From NCBI GenBank assembly GCA_016806645.1, contig JACSYO010000697.1:310001-374000 (forward strand): DNA of 64,000 nt, in the 5' to 3' direction. Position 1 is the stretch's first letter, and each line of letters starts with the position of its first letter. The notes beneath the pieces are model-generated. The model was not told where the DNA came from and made no database searches. It saw only the letters and a list, made by a program, of their open reading frames with translations. The translations under genes and the position numbers were made by a program. This document shows, one piece after another, positions 20,801 through 32,029 of the stretch. The stretch is from Ophiodon elongatus (Eukaryota > Chordata > Actinopteri > Perciformes > Hexagrammidae).

Positions 20801-22387
20801 CTTGTTCATCACAGCTCACTAAATAAATCAGGAATTCCTTAATTGCATTTCACAGCAGTCATGATCTGCAAATTAGGAATCAAGGAGCTCGTTTTGTGTA
20901 CGCTACTGTAATTGCATAGTAGTCACAAATGCAATTATTCCAATCCTTTCTGCTCTGATTCATTGCCGGTGTTTCCTCTTTCTGTCATTTTCCCAATGTT
21001 TCATCATGTATGAAGGTGTTTTATTCATTTTGACAATGTTTCAAGTTCACAAGGAAGCCTGAGAAAGTGGAGAATAACATTGTGTCATTTAAAATGAATA
21101 TTTTATTGGAGCAGCATTCATTAAGCAGCTGCTGAAAACAGTTCAGCTTGTATTTTTTCTCACCACCAGAGGCTGCCTACAGAAGATATTACACTGTGTG
21201 ACTCCAGGACAAACTTGTAAAGCGCCTTCACTCGTAGCTGAGTTCATCTCATCAACCAGGTTGAACTTTGGGTGCAGCGAGCCGTGTGCTCAACTCAGCA
21301 AAAAGCCTTGTGCTGCTGTTGTCGCGTTCTGAGGCGTTGGGTGTTTGGGTCGCTTGAAATATACAACAGTATTATTCTGAGTTTGCCAGTCAGTCAACAA
21401 CTGGAAAGTCGTGTGTACATTTTCCCCCACTGTAGATGAAGTTGTTTCTCTGCATCTACACGCTCTAGGAATCAAGGCGCTCCACTGGGAAATCCACCAC
21501 TGTGGTGACAATGGTTTTCATTGCTCATGATGCACGATCGTAAAGTTGAGTCATGCTTAAGCTTCCTAATCAGGATCGTACAGGCTGAGCAGCATCTACA
21601 GTAAAGTATATGGTGTAAAAGTAATTACTATGGTCCAAAACATGTCTGCTCAAATTAAATTAAATGCACATTTCTTCATTGTAACTATTAAGTTACATGC
21701 CTGTATGCAGTGAGTCATTATCCAACTCTCATAAGGGTTAGACAGGGAATCAAAAGATGTCAGTCTGAGAAATTGTGATTTAATGCATATATAAATGTGA
21801 TGTAGGAGAAGGGACAGGTGACATATTGGTTAATGTTTAACATTCCTTTCACAAAAGCAAATTCAGGAAGTTTTCTATGGTACAACTTCACAGGTTTTCT
21901 GTCCAGGAGCTCTTTAATCTGTTGGCCATAGAGCGAACACATCAACATGTGTGTTGCTCATGCACCTTCTGGACTGCTGCTTTATTGTCACTTGTTACAT
22001 TCTTTTTTTTTAATAATGCTTCCATTATTTTTGCTATTCTGTCACCTGGATGACTTTAAACCCTTCTATGTGTGATATTCAACCATTGGCACACAGCGGT
22101 CTGTCCTTCCATCCATTCACCAGCCCGTCCATGTGGCCGTCAGTTTAGAGGGTTTGCTTGCTCTTTATTTATTTTACCTGTCTGCTGAGCCCAGCAACTG
22201 AGTTGAATGTGAGCCATCCAGCCGACAAAGCACTGATTAATTGTCTACCTGCAACAAGAGGAGCGAGCAGCCGGGGGAGGAGGTTTAGAGGATGAACGGT
22301 AAAGAGGATACCAGGGGGTGATAACTGTCCATAAAAGCTTTGACAAGTCCAGTGTGAAAAAGGAGAAAGTCCTCTGGTTGAATCACT
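15801..22387. other. Intergenic, unique AT-rich sequence, no gene recognised
   Basis: There is no recognised exon or transposon. The stretch has a long GT microsatellite at 17758-17853 and many TAATTA/ATTAAT motifs (for example near 17321, 17379, 19836). It may hold conserved non-coding elements, which cannot be told from one sequence. Confidence 0.5.
17758..17853. repeat. (GT)n microsatellite, about 48 units
   Basis: The longest uninterrupted GT run in the window apart from one GC step. Open frames reading CVCVCV here are repeat artefacts. Confidence 0.97.
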
Positions 22388-25300
22388 GTGTGCATCCTAT
22401 TTTGTGTGTATACATTTCGAGTGTATGAATGCAAATCTGTGCATACCTGTCCTTGTGTATCTGTCATCTCTGTCAGTCCGTGTGGGCTCAGTGTTTGCGT
22501 ACTCCAAACCACAGGTATGCAAGCTTTTCACTTGCTGTGCCTTTGTTACACAGCACAGAGCCAACCCTGCTGGCAATCCGCTCCGCTCCCCTCCTCCTGC
22601 AGGAGGTCAGATGTGCGACATCTCATCAGCCAGGCTGTACTTCAGATAAGTGAGGAATCAATACCTATTGATTGGGTGAGCTGCCACAAGAAACTCTTCC
22701 CCGTGCCCCGCCTGCTTTGCCTCGGCGTCCCGGTGAAGAGAGCAGATGGCCCTGCGTACCGAATGACGCTCATCACACAGGACGAATTTAGTGGCCCAGA
22801 CACAGCCTCACCACGGGACTCAGCTGTGTCCTATAGCTTCTCCAGCAAACTGACAAATTTAGATTATTGTGCAGACTCACACACACACTGTGGCACTCTC
22901 TCACTGAAAGAGATGTCAAGGAATACAAATCCTGTGATTTTCAGGAATATTGTGAAATGCAATTCAATCAAGGGATGTTTGATTAAAATGCTGTTTTGTA
23001 TTTTTACTATCTTCACTCTTTAGAAAAGATTTGTCATTACAGTGAGTGTGTGTGTAAACCCTTCTTTACGTTTCTGTGTGATGTGCAATAAATTGCTGAA
23101 TGTTGATGCACTACCCTTATGCTTACTGGACCTTGACGAGGGAGGAAATGAGCTCAGATTTCCTCAAACCCATCACTCCCACTTGTCGATTCAGAGCCAA
23201 TTTACTGCCCCGGCACTTCCACTGTTGCTGACACTGGTCATCTCGCCAAATGGCTCAACTATATGCATTTGTGTTTCTTTTTCAGTTTGTGGTGTATTTG
23301 GGAGCTGTGTATTAAATATCTCAAAGGCAATGTCGAACTCCCTACAACTAAACAGGTGTGGAGTGGGAGGTAAAAGCCAAGAGCTGAGTCCCTGACTCAG
23401 CACAATGTGCAATCTGCCACATAAGCAGAATAAATAAACCACCAGTTATCTTGTGTACCAGGAAAAGAGAGATTCTCAAAAAGGATTTAATTCAATTATT
23501 TTTGCCTTAATCTATAAATGATAGAGGGGTCTGACCTTGGACCAAGAGAGAGGACACAGATATTATTAAAGTGACTCTGGCAGAAATACTGTGCCAAATG
23601 TATTTTGTGTTTCATTAAAACAATTTATAACAAACATTGAACTCTTTGAATATAACTGGTGACTTTTTCCTCACATATATAACATGCTTAGATTTTCCAT
23701 CTGAACCTGTTATCTGTGTATATTTTGGGATTTCAGTAAATTAACACATTGTGTGGGAGTTTCACTACTTCCGATGCAGAATGACTGAAAGTCCCTGCTT
23801 TGCTTGGCTTGTTTTATTAACATGCTTTAAACCACCAGCCTATGAAGTCTCTCAGGACAGATCATTTGAGGTAGAACATTCAGCGCTTGTGCACCGTGTC
23901 AAAGCAACATGATGGTGTGTGTAAAGCTGTGTGTGGTGTCTACATGCATACTTCATCAATCATAGACAAATCCATCCTTTCAGGAAGTTACTACAGAGTG
24001 TCATTATATAAACAAACAAATAAGGCAGAGCGTCTGCGACTCAGTTCTCTCTCTATTTGATAGAGAGGTCATTTACTCAGTGCCGAAGGATGCTCGTCGG
24101 CTTGTGAACAAGAGAATAATTAAAGAAAAACAGACACTTTTTTTGACGGATAAGCTTTTGCTTTGGATGTGACATTTTTATTTTTTAAATCACTGTACAC
24201 ACTCCACTGAGGAGCATGATTAAGCACACAGTAACGTTCACTAGCATAAACACTCAGGAGTTATTTATGCACACCCACAGAGTGACTTATTTTGTGTGGA
24301 AATCCAGGATTTTGCAATATCCTCCAGTGTCTGAGTCGTATCATGTAAAAACAATACCAGTGAAGAAATTACCCCCAAAAGGCAAAGGGACACAACTCAA
24401 CGACTTTTCATGTAATACCAATAACAAACGAACTGAAGCAGTAATGATAATTTGATCGTGAGTGCAGATCATTGCACTTTTTCCATGACCTTGAATTGTA
24501 AAAACTCCAGGCCCAAAATAGCCCCAAGCAGAGCAGATGTTCATACATAAATATGTGTGCTGTGACGTCAGAGACGAGGTCATATGTTTCCTTCCGCTTC
24601 TAGAATATCTAATGTGGACTTTTATTAACAAAATTAATTACTTTGGTAGACATATAAAGTATTTTGATTTTCTCTCAAGGCCACCAGTAGACAGAGGGTA
24701 AAGGTTTCTGTAAAGCATTCATCTTTTTGTTCATTTTGCTATGTCAGCATGAAACCTTTGTGTTCCTTATATTTTTTTTTCTGCTTTTTGAACACAATAT
24801 TCTGGGGACAAAGGCTTTTTTTTGTTCTGTGCTCAGTGAGATGTATCTCAGCGTGCGCACTGCGCAATCTATTAAAATGCAATCGTTTCCTTTCATTCAT
24901 TAGGAATAATGATTAATGTATTAGACAGCTCTCTTTGAATTTGAAAGTAGTTGCTGAACAGAGTGGGAGGGATAATCAGTTGTCCCAAACTTCAGGATCA
25001 TTTGGGAATATCAATGTTGTCCTTGAGGGTTTCTTGCCCTCCGCCTTGAAGAAATATTCCTGGACTGGAGCCTTTCTCACATGACCCCTCGCTGCCCTGA
25101 GAACATGCTCATGACCTGTTCGTCACACTGCTCTGCTTTCCCATCAGACACAGGAAATGTGTGTAAACAGGGGAGGATTGCATGCGGAGACATCCTCAAC
25201 ACTGCAAAGCCAAACAGATGTTGTGGTTGCATTGTTACACAGTACATTTCATCAACTTCTGTAAAGAAGAAAACTTTTCACGGTGGGATTCACATCCACA

Positions 25301-28300
25301 CTTTAATTAACATTGTACATCACCTCAGACGTTTAAGATGTCTGCAGTGGAATGTGGCCTTGTCCCCTCCCACCAGATAACCGTGCCTTTGAAACAGCTC
25401 TTTCACATTAAACTAGCCCGAAGTAGTTCTCTAAGACCTGATCTATTACTGCTACTTAAGCATAAATACACTGCAGGGTGAAGGCACAGCCTCGCACTCA
25501 TGGAGCTGAAACCAGGATGTGCTGTGTGTCAGGATTCGTGGTGTCAGCACATGTGATGAGCTTTAATGAGCACTGTATATTGGGGAATCACACCCCATGT
25601 CAGGTCATTTATGCATTATACCAAAGTGGAGCTTAGGACCCTGATCAATGTTAAGTGGTCCTTCATTTTAATTAATAATCTGCTCTATTACTTAAATGAC
25701 ACAGAGGATCTTTTGATTAATGGCACCAGCTGCAATCAATAAGGAATCCACTCGTGTTATGTGTGGGTGATTTAAAGTCCAGTGCATTTACAGTATAGCC
25801 TTTTGCTCACTAAGTATAGATAGCAATTAATAAAGCAGTTCATGATGCAGAGAGAGCTTGAGGGAAGCAGGTCAATTTCATGATGTTTACACAGAGGTTC
25901 TTGTCCAAACCAATAATGCCTAATGCCATTATGTTGGTAGGATTATGATGACTATGTTAGTTTAGATATTTAACAGACACATTAATCGTGCGAGGTTGAG
26001 CTCTGGCCCTTTAATACAGAAGATTTATGATACTTCATTCGTGCCTGTTTCGGCTGCTGGTCTTATTTTTGGGCTAAGTCTGGGGCTCTGCAGAAAGTAT
26101 CACAGTCGACCTTTTCAATACTTTAGTATGAATAAACCATCACAGCGAACACAAGTTCAACTATGTTTTAACTTAACATAAAAAAACAAAAAACAATAGG
26201 TCTGGGGAAAATAGCTTTGCTTTTTTTTTGCTTTTTTTTTTATTTGCCACAGCCGAGCTGCAATGCATTTCCTCTCACAATCACTTCAGTTGAAAACTGA
26301 CTCAGGCCACTTGCAACATCCTCTAATTACAAAATAGAGTACCCACTCATTCAGTTTTAATGGCACATATCACAAGTGGAAATCTCATAAAACTTGGAAA
26401 GAAAAATATTTGGACTGCACCCAAAAAGGCTATGGATCCAATGAGGTCATTGCTGTGGGTGAAATGGAGCCATTTGTAGGTGGGGTTTTAGTCAGACTGT
26501 GACTAACAGTGATTCAGCGTGTTTAATGATTCGGAGGTGAGTTGTGAGATCTACACCTTCTTTCAGGGTCTGTTTCCCACAAACTTTCAAAGCTTAGTGA
26601 CCCATGTTCCTACCATCCGCACTGCTACTACTGCAAATATCCGCAGCTGAATTAAGTGTTATACCATTTTTCCAATGTTGCCTATTACCAGCTCCTGCTG
26701 ACTTGTAGCTATACTGGTCTGTGGGTTATGCATGCCAGTCAAATGATACTGTGTGTTGAAAATGGAGAAGCATGGATAACATCATGTTCACATCATAAAG
26801 CAATGACTACGGGATGGGATAAACAGGACAGTTCCATAGGAAGTTATTGTGCCCAGAAATTTCATTTTGCTCTGTACTTGTGGGCTGAATATTACCTCCT
26901 GGGGTTACTTTTACTTCATCAAAGAATAAAAACAATTTTCCCCTCAGTAGCACTTAGATGTCAATGTAATACAATTTCGCACATTTACAATCCACTAATT
27001 TCAAAGGGCTGTGTTCAGGCTGAAAGATGGCTCTATCTGCACAGGCGTTTGATGCCACCATATGAGTAGGTCTGCACAGATGCCGAGTGGCTCCCCTCTA
27101 AAGAGGAGAGTCCTCCCTCTTACCTAGCACAGACAGGCACAGGGCTACTGCTGAGCTGGCATCAGAACAAAGCCCTCCAACAGCTGCTTGATAATGTGCA
27201 ACCATTAATTACATACTGATGCCTCAAGTCTGGCCTGCGTCGCTGAGCCCTCGACTTGCCGAGATTTGCCAATTATGTAAGAATGCGTTGCACAATGTTA
27301 ACCAGACACAACACTGTATGTACTAAATAATGATTCTCCCTTAAACTTTTACGTATTCAGACCCTGGCTCTCCTTCAGGACTTGAATTCATATTTTGTCA
27401 GCTGAACTGAGTCTTTGAGAAGCTGGTTGTATTGTGTTATTCAGCTGTCTTTGTTTCTTTTATTCTCTTTAAAACTTGGGTCTAAAGTCAGGAGAAAACT
27501 GTTATAACATTTCAGATCTTTCAAAGTCTCTCTTTTGTTCCTGCATTACATTATGACCCGAGTAAGTGTGACCTTTTGTGGATCCCATAGACAACATTTA
27601 TAAACAAATCTGCAGAACTTAAGTTCTGTTTGGCCTGTTCTCCAGTTATTTCCTTTTGTATTACTAGATGCTGCTGATGTTATCTTTACACACAGCACCA
27701 CCTGCGTGTCCTGTCTACCTTTTGCCGAAAGACAAACATACTTTATCACTCGCATTTAGGCTCCCACTTTAACTAAATGGTCTGCGGTTGCTTGAGAGCT
27801 GACGATAAGCTACAGTGCAGTAAAGCATTTATCATTCACCCTGGCAACTGTGGGCTGCAGTTGAGAAATGTCTGCTCCTGCCAAAAGAAGAATTACATGT
27901 CCTGACCCACAGTGCAGGACTTTATGTTATGTCAATACGGTCAGACCTTGGAAATAGAAGTCCATGCAAACTTGCATATTGAGTAGGGAAGCTGTGAAGT
28001 TCTCAATCAACCCTGTAACTCAGATCCTGTGAAATAAAAGTTGGAATAAAAGGGAACTGAGATCCTTGGCTTTCTCTATAAATATTATTATGGTAATACT
28101 TTGACTATTAGGCCTTTTAATCTAAAATTGTATGTGCCATATATCAGAGGAAATAGTGCTTGCATGCTACTTTTCTTTCCTGATGGCTATGAATGGCAAG
28201 AAATACGCTGGAAGATTTGAGTTTGCAGTCTGAACACTGAGGAGCAGGGACCCTGGCTTTCAGACACTACCTTGCTTTCAGATCCCACGGGTATAGCAGC

Positions 28301-28700
28301 GCATGCAGGAAGGTATCAGGCTCTAATCCAATGATTTCCATCCTAATGGACTTTATTCACAGATATTCTAAAATGAATTAAATAGTTATGGAACAGCTGG
28401 GGCTTGGGCAAGTAAGGTATTGTGTCTATTCCCTCAAAAAGTTACTTTAACTGTTCAAACAAGTCTGAATCTGAGATCAAAAACTATCTCCAGATTTGAT
28501 CAAAAGGTGAGGGAATGGATTGTATTTAGCTGTGTATTATGCAACAAAGCCTCGACACTTTCAAGTCTCAAATTGATGCAAGGTTAAAACAAAAGGGTCC
28601 ACGAGGCTCAGCTTTCTTGAATATTATTTTCCTTTCTTCACATGGCCCTTACTACCTGGGGGAAAAACAAGTAGTTCTTTTGTATGCCAGATAACCAGAA
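22388..28700. other. Intergenic, unique sequence with one long unidentified frame
   Basis: A 211-codon open frame runs 22388-23023 on the plus strand (see findings); I do not recognise it and do not call it a gene. The rest is unique AT-rich sequence with homeobox-like TAATTA motifs (24630, 25307, 25670, 27207). Confidence 0.5.
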
Positions 28701-29339
28701 AGCTGTGCTGCTCTGCCCCAGGTAAGTAGAAAACAAAGGGCTCAGTGTTGTTGACACCTGACTAGGAGCAGCATCAGTGACTAACTGCACCCCCTCCCTT
28801 CAGAGTTATTCCCCAATGGAGATGACCTGAAGAGTTGACGGATACGTTCACTTCCCTTCATCACCACCTACACTCCCTCAGAAGCTGTGTCCTGAACACA
28901 ATGCAACGCAACAAACAACACGTGGGCTGGGCACAGTGGTGTTGTATGACTTGTCTTTGTCTGGCGTGGAAGGCTGACGCTGCCGTTTCACAGCACAATG
29001 ACAGAAGGCGGAGACCGAGAAATCTAAAGGTATACGAGATGAAAGTGTGTGTTTGCGAGTGCATGCCAGTCTGTGGCACCATGACGGCTGGATTACCAAC
29101 CAGGCAAAGCAGGCAACCGCCCCAAGACGCCAGAAGTCCAGGGGCCATAAAAGCTGCCGGCTTACTGAGTGTCATCTGGTTTGAGCTAATGATTTGTTTT
29201 GGAGCGTGTGTCACTGAAGCGATACCATCTGACAAGATGCCTCAAGGTGGCTCCTGACCTCGAGGCACCATATTTAAGAGGGGCCCCTGGGCTAAAATTA
29301 AGACCTTCATTATTTCTGTTTTGTGCCTACATATTTCTT

Positions 29340-29500
29340 TTGTTTTTTTTGGCATTCAACTTTATTTGACAGTAGACAGTAGGGAGTGGAAATGAGGGAG
29401 TGAGAGATGAGGGAAGAAATGCAACACAAGTCATCGGCCTGACATGAATCAGGGAGGTTACTGTCATATGGTCAGCGTCTTAGCCATCGTAGTCACCAGT
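29340..29500. repeat. Degenerate fish interspersed repeat (TTTATTTGACAG...GACAGTAG type)
   Basis: The sequence GGCATTCAACTTTATTTGAC, followed by AGTAGACAGTAGGGAGTGGA, AATGAGGGAGTGAGAGATGA and AGAAATGCAACACAAGTCAT, matches in order a repeat I know from many teleost introns. Only one diverged copy is seen. Confidence 0.55.
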
Positions 29501-29931
29501 ATTTCCCATATTGCCATGGCTGGATTAATCAGTTTGTAGGCCCCCATTGAACTCACTAAATAAACTAATGTTGATTTGATGATTTGAAGAAAATTCAATT
29601 TAATTTAAAGTTACAATATTTAAGATTCGTTCTCTTAGGCAGTACCTATGACAATACGCGGTAATTGCAGGAGAAGCAGGTGTTCATTTATAAAATGAAT
29701 GAAGGCTGAATTATGTAGCTTCTTCCTTTTCGACACTGCCACTCTGGCACCGGGACACTAGAACGAAGGAACCATCATTAATGTTAACACCTGTGCTTTT
29801 TCCTACGTTAGCAAGTCAAAATGTCCGCTCGTAACAAAGGCGAATGCCTTCAGGGGCCCAGCGGATCAATTTTAGCCCTGGGGCTCCCCGGCAGGTTAAT
29901 CTGGCCCTGCCCCCCATGTTTGTTCACACTG

Positions 29932-29955
29932 GAGAGAGAGAGAGAGAGAGAGAGG
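29932..29955. repeat. (GA)n microsatellite
   Basis: Twelve GA units upstream of the plekha5 promoter. Confidence 0.95.
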
Positions 29956-30109
29956 TGTCTTTGTTTAGAAACAATGTGCATCCACAACCACACAAAGGGG
30001 AACAATAACACGGCCAGTAAAAAATAAAATAAAATGAATGAATTCCACAATCAAACAGCAGAGTAAAAACACGTTTTAATAGAATTATTATAGCAATACC
30101 CCACAAAAA

Positions 30110-30350
30110 TATAATGTCGCTGTCTGCAGGGCCGTACCTGTCGGCCCTACCCCTCGGCTCCTGCCCGCCTCTCACACATCCGCCGTTGCCAAGGTTTCCG
30201 TGTACGCGCCGCCTGCGAGAGCGGAGCCGCGCGGTTGTCACACAGTCGACAGCCAGACATGGCGGCGGACCTACAGCCCGAGTGGATTTCTTGTCTCCCT
30301 TCTTCCTGGAGTTACGGGGTCACTCGGGATGGACGCGTCTTCTTCATTAA
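30110..30350 (+). promoter_or_regulatory. plekha5: CpG-rich promoter region and 5' UTR of plekha5
   Basis: GC content and CpG density jump here (CGCCGCCTGCGAGAGCGGAG, GCCGCGCGG, GGCGGCGG) against an AT-rich background. No TATA box was seen near the start codon. The start codon sits in ACATGGCGGCGG, which resembles a YY1 site; such sites are typical just downstream of transcription starts of housekeeping promoters. The exact start site cannot be read from the sequence. Confidence 0.65.
30259..30350 (+). CDS. plekha5: plekha5 exon 1 (coding part), first half of WW1
   Basis: ATG at 30259 lies in a fair Kozak setting (CAGACATGG, G at +4). It encodes MAADLQPEWISCLPSSWSYG then VTRDGRVFFI and two bases (AA) of an Asn codon. 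The first Trp of WW1 is in SSWSYG. Donor ATTAA|GTAACT. Confidence 0.94.
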
Positions 30351-30682
30351 GTAACTACCCCCCCTCTCAGAGAGAAAACCTCCTCAAGGAATTTTCCCGC
30401 TTCCCGGGTTTCCGAGTCGGAACAAAGTCACTGTGTAATAATGAACGCGTTTCCCTCTCTCTCCCTCTCTGTGTCTCTCTCTCAACAGCGAGGAAGCCAA
30501 GAGTACAACCTGGCTGCATCCAGTGAGTGGGGAGGCGGTAATAACCGGGCACAGAAAAACTCCAGGTGAGGTGTCAGCTCGCGCCTGTCAAGTTTCTGTG
30601 TTGTGTTTAACGTCTCTCGTGTTGTCGTTGACCAAATCCCTCATACCGATACTTCCCACACTGAGAGAGAGATAGAGAGAGG

Positions 30683-30735
<53 letters not shown>

Positions 30736-32029
30736 TGACAGCCATGCTGTGTTTCTAGAGGCACGAGTGTTTTTTTTTTTTTTGGCACCGGTTCCGTGCA
30801 GAGTGAGCCCTCGCATGCCCACCTCTGCCCGGCTCGTGCCACTTCCTCGCGAGCCTCAGCCTCCCAGGTGAAGTTGACGAGTGGACGTGAAGCTTCGTGC
30901 GTGAAGTCGTTAAAACGGCGACTTTTGATTACAACCACCGGCGTGTCATTTCATTTCGGAAAGCATTTAATTTGAATTGTTTGGGATAAACTAACGGTCG
31001 GTGTTCCGATACGTACACGTGACCAGTTAACGGAGTGACAGGTATACAGCAACAGGAGCGTGTAATGCAAGCTTTTAAATGGACAGAAGTAGCTTCGTCT
31101 GCCACTTCAAACAGCTCTGTGTCTCGACCGAGATTAATAATACAACTATCTCCTCGTATTGTCTGACACTGGTGACGTTACCATGCGACTAACCATACAG
31201 CAGCCTCCTCTCACTAGTCCCCGCAGAGCTCTCCCGCTAATGTAATTGAGAGGCTGCTGCATCCCAGTCGGGCTGCGACCAACGTCTCCTCGATTAATCA
31301 TTTCAGTCTCGAGGCTAAATGTCAAAACTAGTGAAAAATGACCAACTGAATTCCCCATAGCCCAAAGTTGTGAGAGCTCAAACAATTAGTAGATTCATTG
31401 ATTGTTTGTCAGAAAATGCAAATATTTTGATACTTGATTAATGGTTTAAGTAATTTTTCAAATGAAAAAGGCCAAATGAGTCTTCATAATTAATCAATTT
31501 AGATGATTTTCTGCTTTTATTTGTCTCATGTGATGGATGGTGATTTTAAAGACAATTAATTGCTTGATCAAGAAAACAATTCACAGATCAATCAATTGTG
31601 AAAATGAGTTAGTTGGAACCCCTAAAAATGTAAGTGAAAGATACAAATTGCTCAACTTGTCCGACCAACAGTCCAAAACCACGAGATATTTCATTGACAA
31701 TTATATAAAAGAGAAAACAGTAAATCCTCACATTTGAGAAGCTGGAACCGGCAAATGTTTGGCAGTCTTACTTGGAAAATGATAACGATAAATCAAATTT
31801 CTAAATGGTTTCAAAATCGACTAAAAGCTGAATCAACCAATCAGAGCTGCAGCTCTGCATATGAGCGTGCGGATTGACAGCTGGGAGCGCGCGGCTCGAG
31901 TTAGTTTAATACACACAGCATCTGTTTGTTCAACCAGTCCGTGTTCACATGTTTTTGTCCCTCTTTCACAGACCTACCCACTGGATGGGAAGAAGGATAT
32001 ACTTTCGAGGGTGCACGATGCTTTATCAA
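30259..32029 (+). CDS. plekha5: Pleckstrin homology domain-containing family A member 5, N-terminal exons
   Basis: Three exons (30259-30350, 30489-30565, 31972-32029) join in frame with GT-AG borders to give 75 complete codons plus two bases. The product starts MAADLQPEWISCLPSSWSYG and continues VTRDGRVFFINEEAKSTTWL, HPVSGEAVITGHRKTPDLPT and GWEEGYTFEGARCFI. This is the N-terminus of PLEKHA5 with its first WW domain complete and the second begun (mammalian MAADLNLEWISLPRSWTYGITRGGRVFFINEEAKSTTWLHPVTGEAVVTGHR). PLEKHA5 is a cytoplasmic adaptor with two WW domains, a phosphoinositide-binding PH domain and coiled coils. In known members the WW domains bind partners such as PDZD11. The rest of the gene (second WW end, PH domain) lies beyond the window or was not found. 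Confidence 0.93.
30489..30565 (+). CDS. plekha5: plekha5 exon 2, second half of WW1
   Basis: Completes Asn and reads NEEAKSTTWLHPVSGEAVIT, then GHRKTP, and ends with the first base of an Asp codon. TTWLHP carries the second WW tryptophan and proline. Acceptor CTCAACAG|CGAGGA after a long CT tract; donor CCAG|GTGAGG. Confidence 0.95.
30662..30732. repeat. (GA)n imperfect microsatellite
   Basis: GAGA tract with GATA interruptions about 100 bases inside intron 2, purine-rich on the plekha5 transcript. Confidence 0.93.
31270..31857 (+). mobile_element. Non-autonomous repeat of the GGGCTGC...GCAGCTCT family, composite copy
   Basis: It opens GGGCTGCGACCAACG and holds AATGTCAAAACTAGTGAAAA, GTCCGACCAACAGTCCAAAA and AAATCCTCACATTTGAGAAG. 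It continues CTGGAACCGGCAAATGTTTG and ends GAGCTGCAGCTCT. This is one of the commonest short repeats of percomorph genomes. The first 250 bases contain a second partial copy, so it is longer than usual. A reverse copy sits at 45262-45545 and a partial copy at 56440-56600. Confidence 0.85.
31972..32029 (+). CDS. plekha5: plekha5 exon 3, start of WW2
   Basis: Reads (D)LPTGWEEGYTFEGARCFI and two bases of the next Asn codon, matching the start of WW2 (DLPTGWEEAYTFEGARYYIN). Acceptor CTTTCACAG|ACCTAC, donor ATCAA|GTGAGT. The expected next exon (HNERKVTCKHP) was searched for after each plausible acceptor to 64000 and not found. Confidence 0.94.

Larger units (their letters stand above)
28701..30109. 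other. Intergenic upstream of plekha5 promoter
   Basis: Overlapping open frames on both strands at 28835-29257 (140 and 124 codons) have no recognisable domain. A repeat remnant lies at 29340-29500 and a GA microsatellite at 29932-29955. Confidence 0.5.
30566..31971 (+). other. plekha5 intron 2
   Basis: The first half is GC-rich (CpG island shore to about 31010) with a GA tract and a 15-base T run. The second half is taken up by an interspersed repeat (31270-31857). Confidence 0.8.

Noticed and set aside
28835..29257. Overlapping 140- and 124-codon frames on opposite strands
   Set aside because: Neither has recognisable domains; both being open reflects local lack of stop codons in a GC-richer patch.
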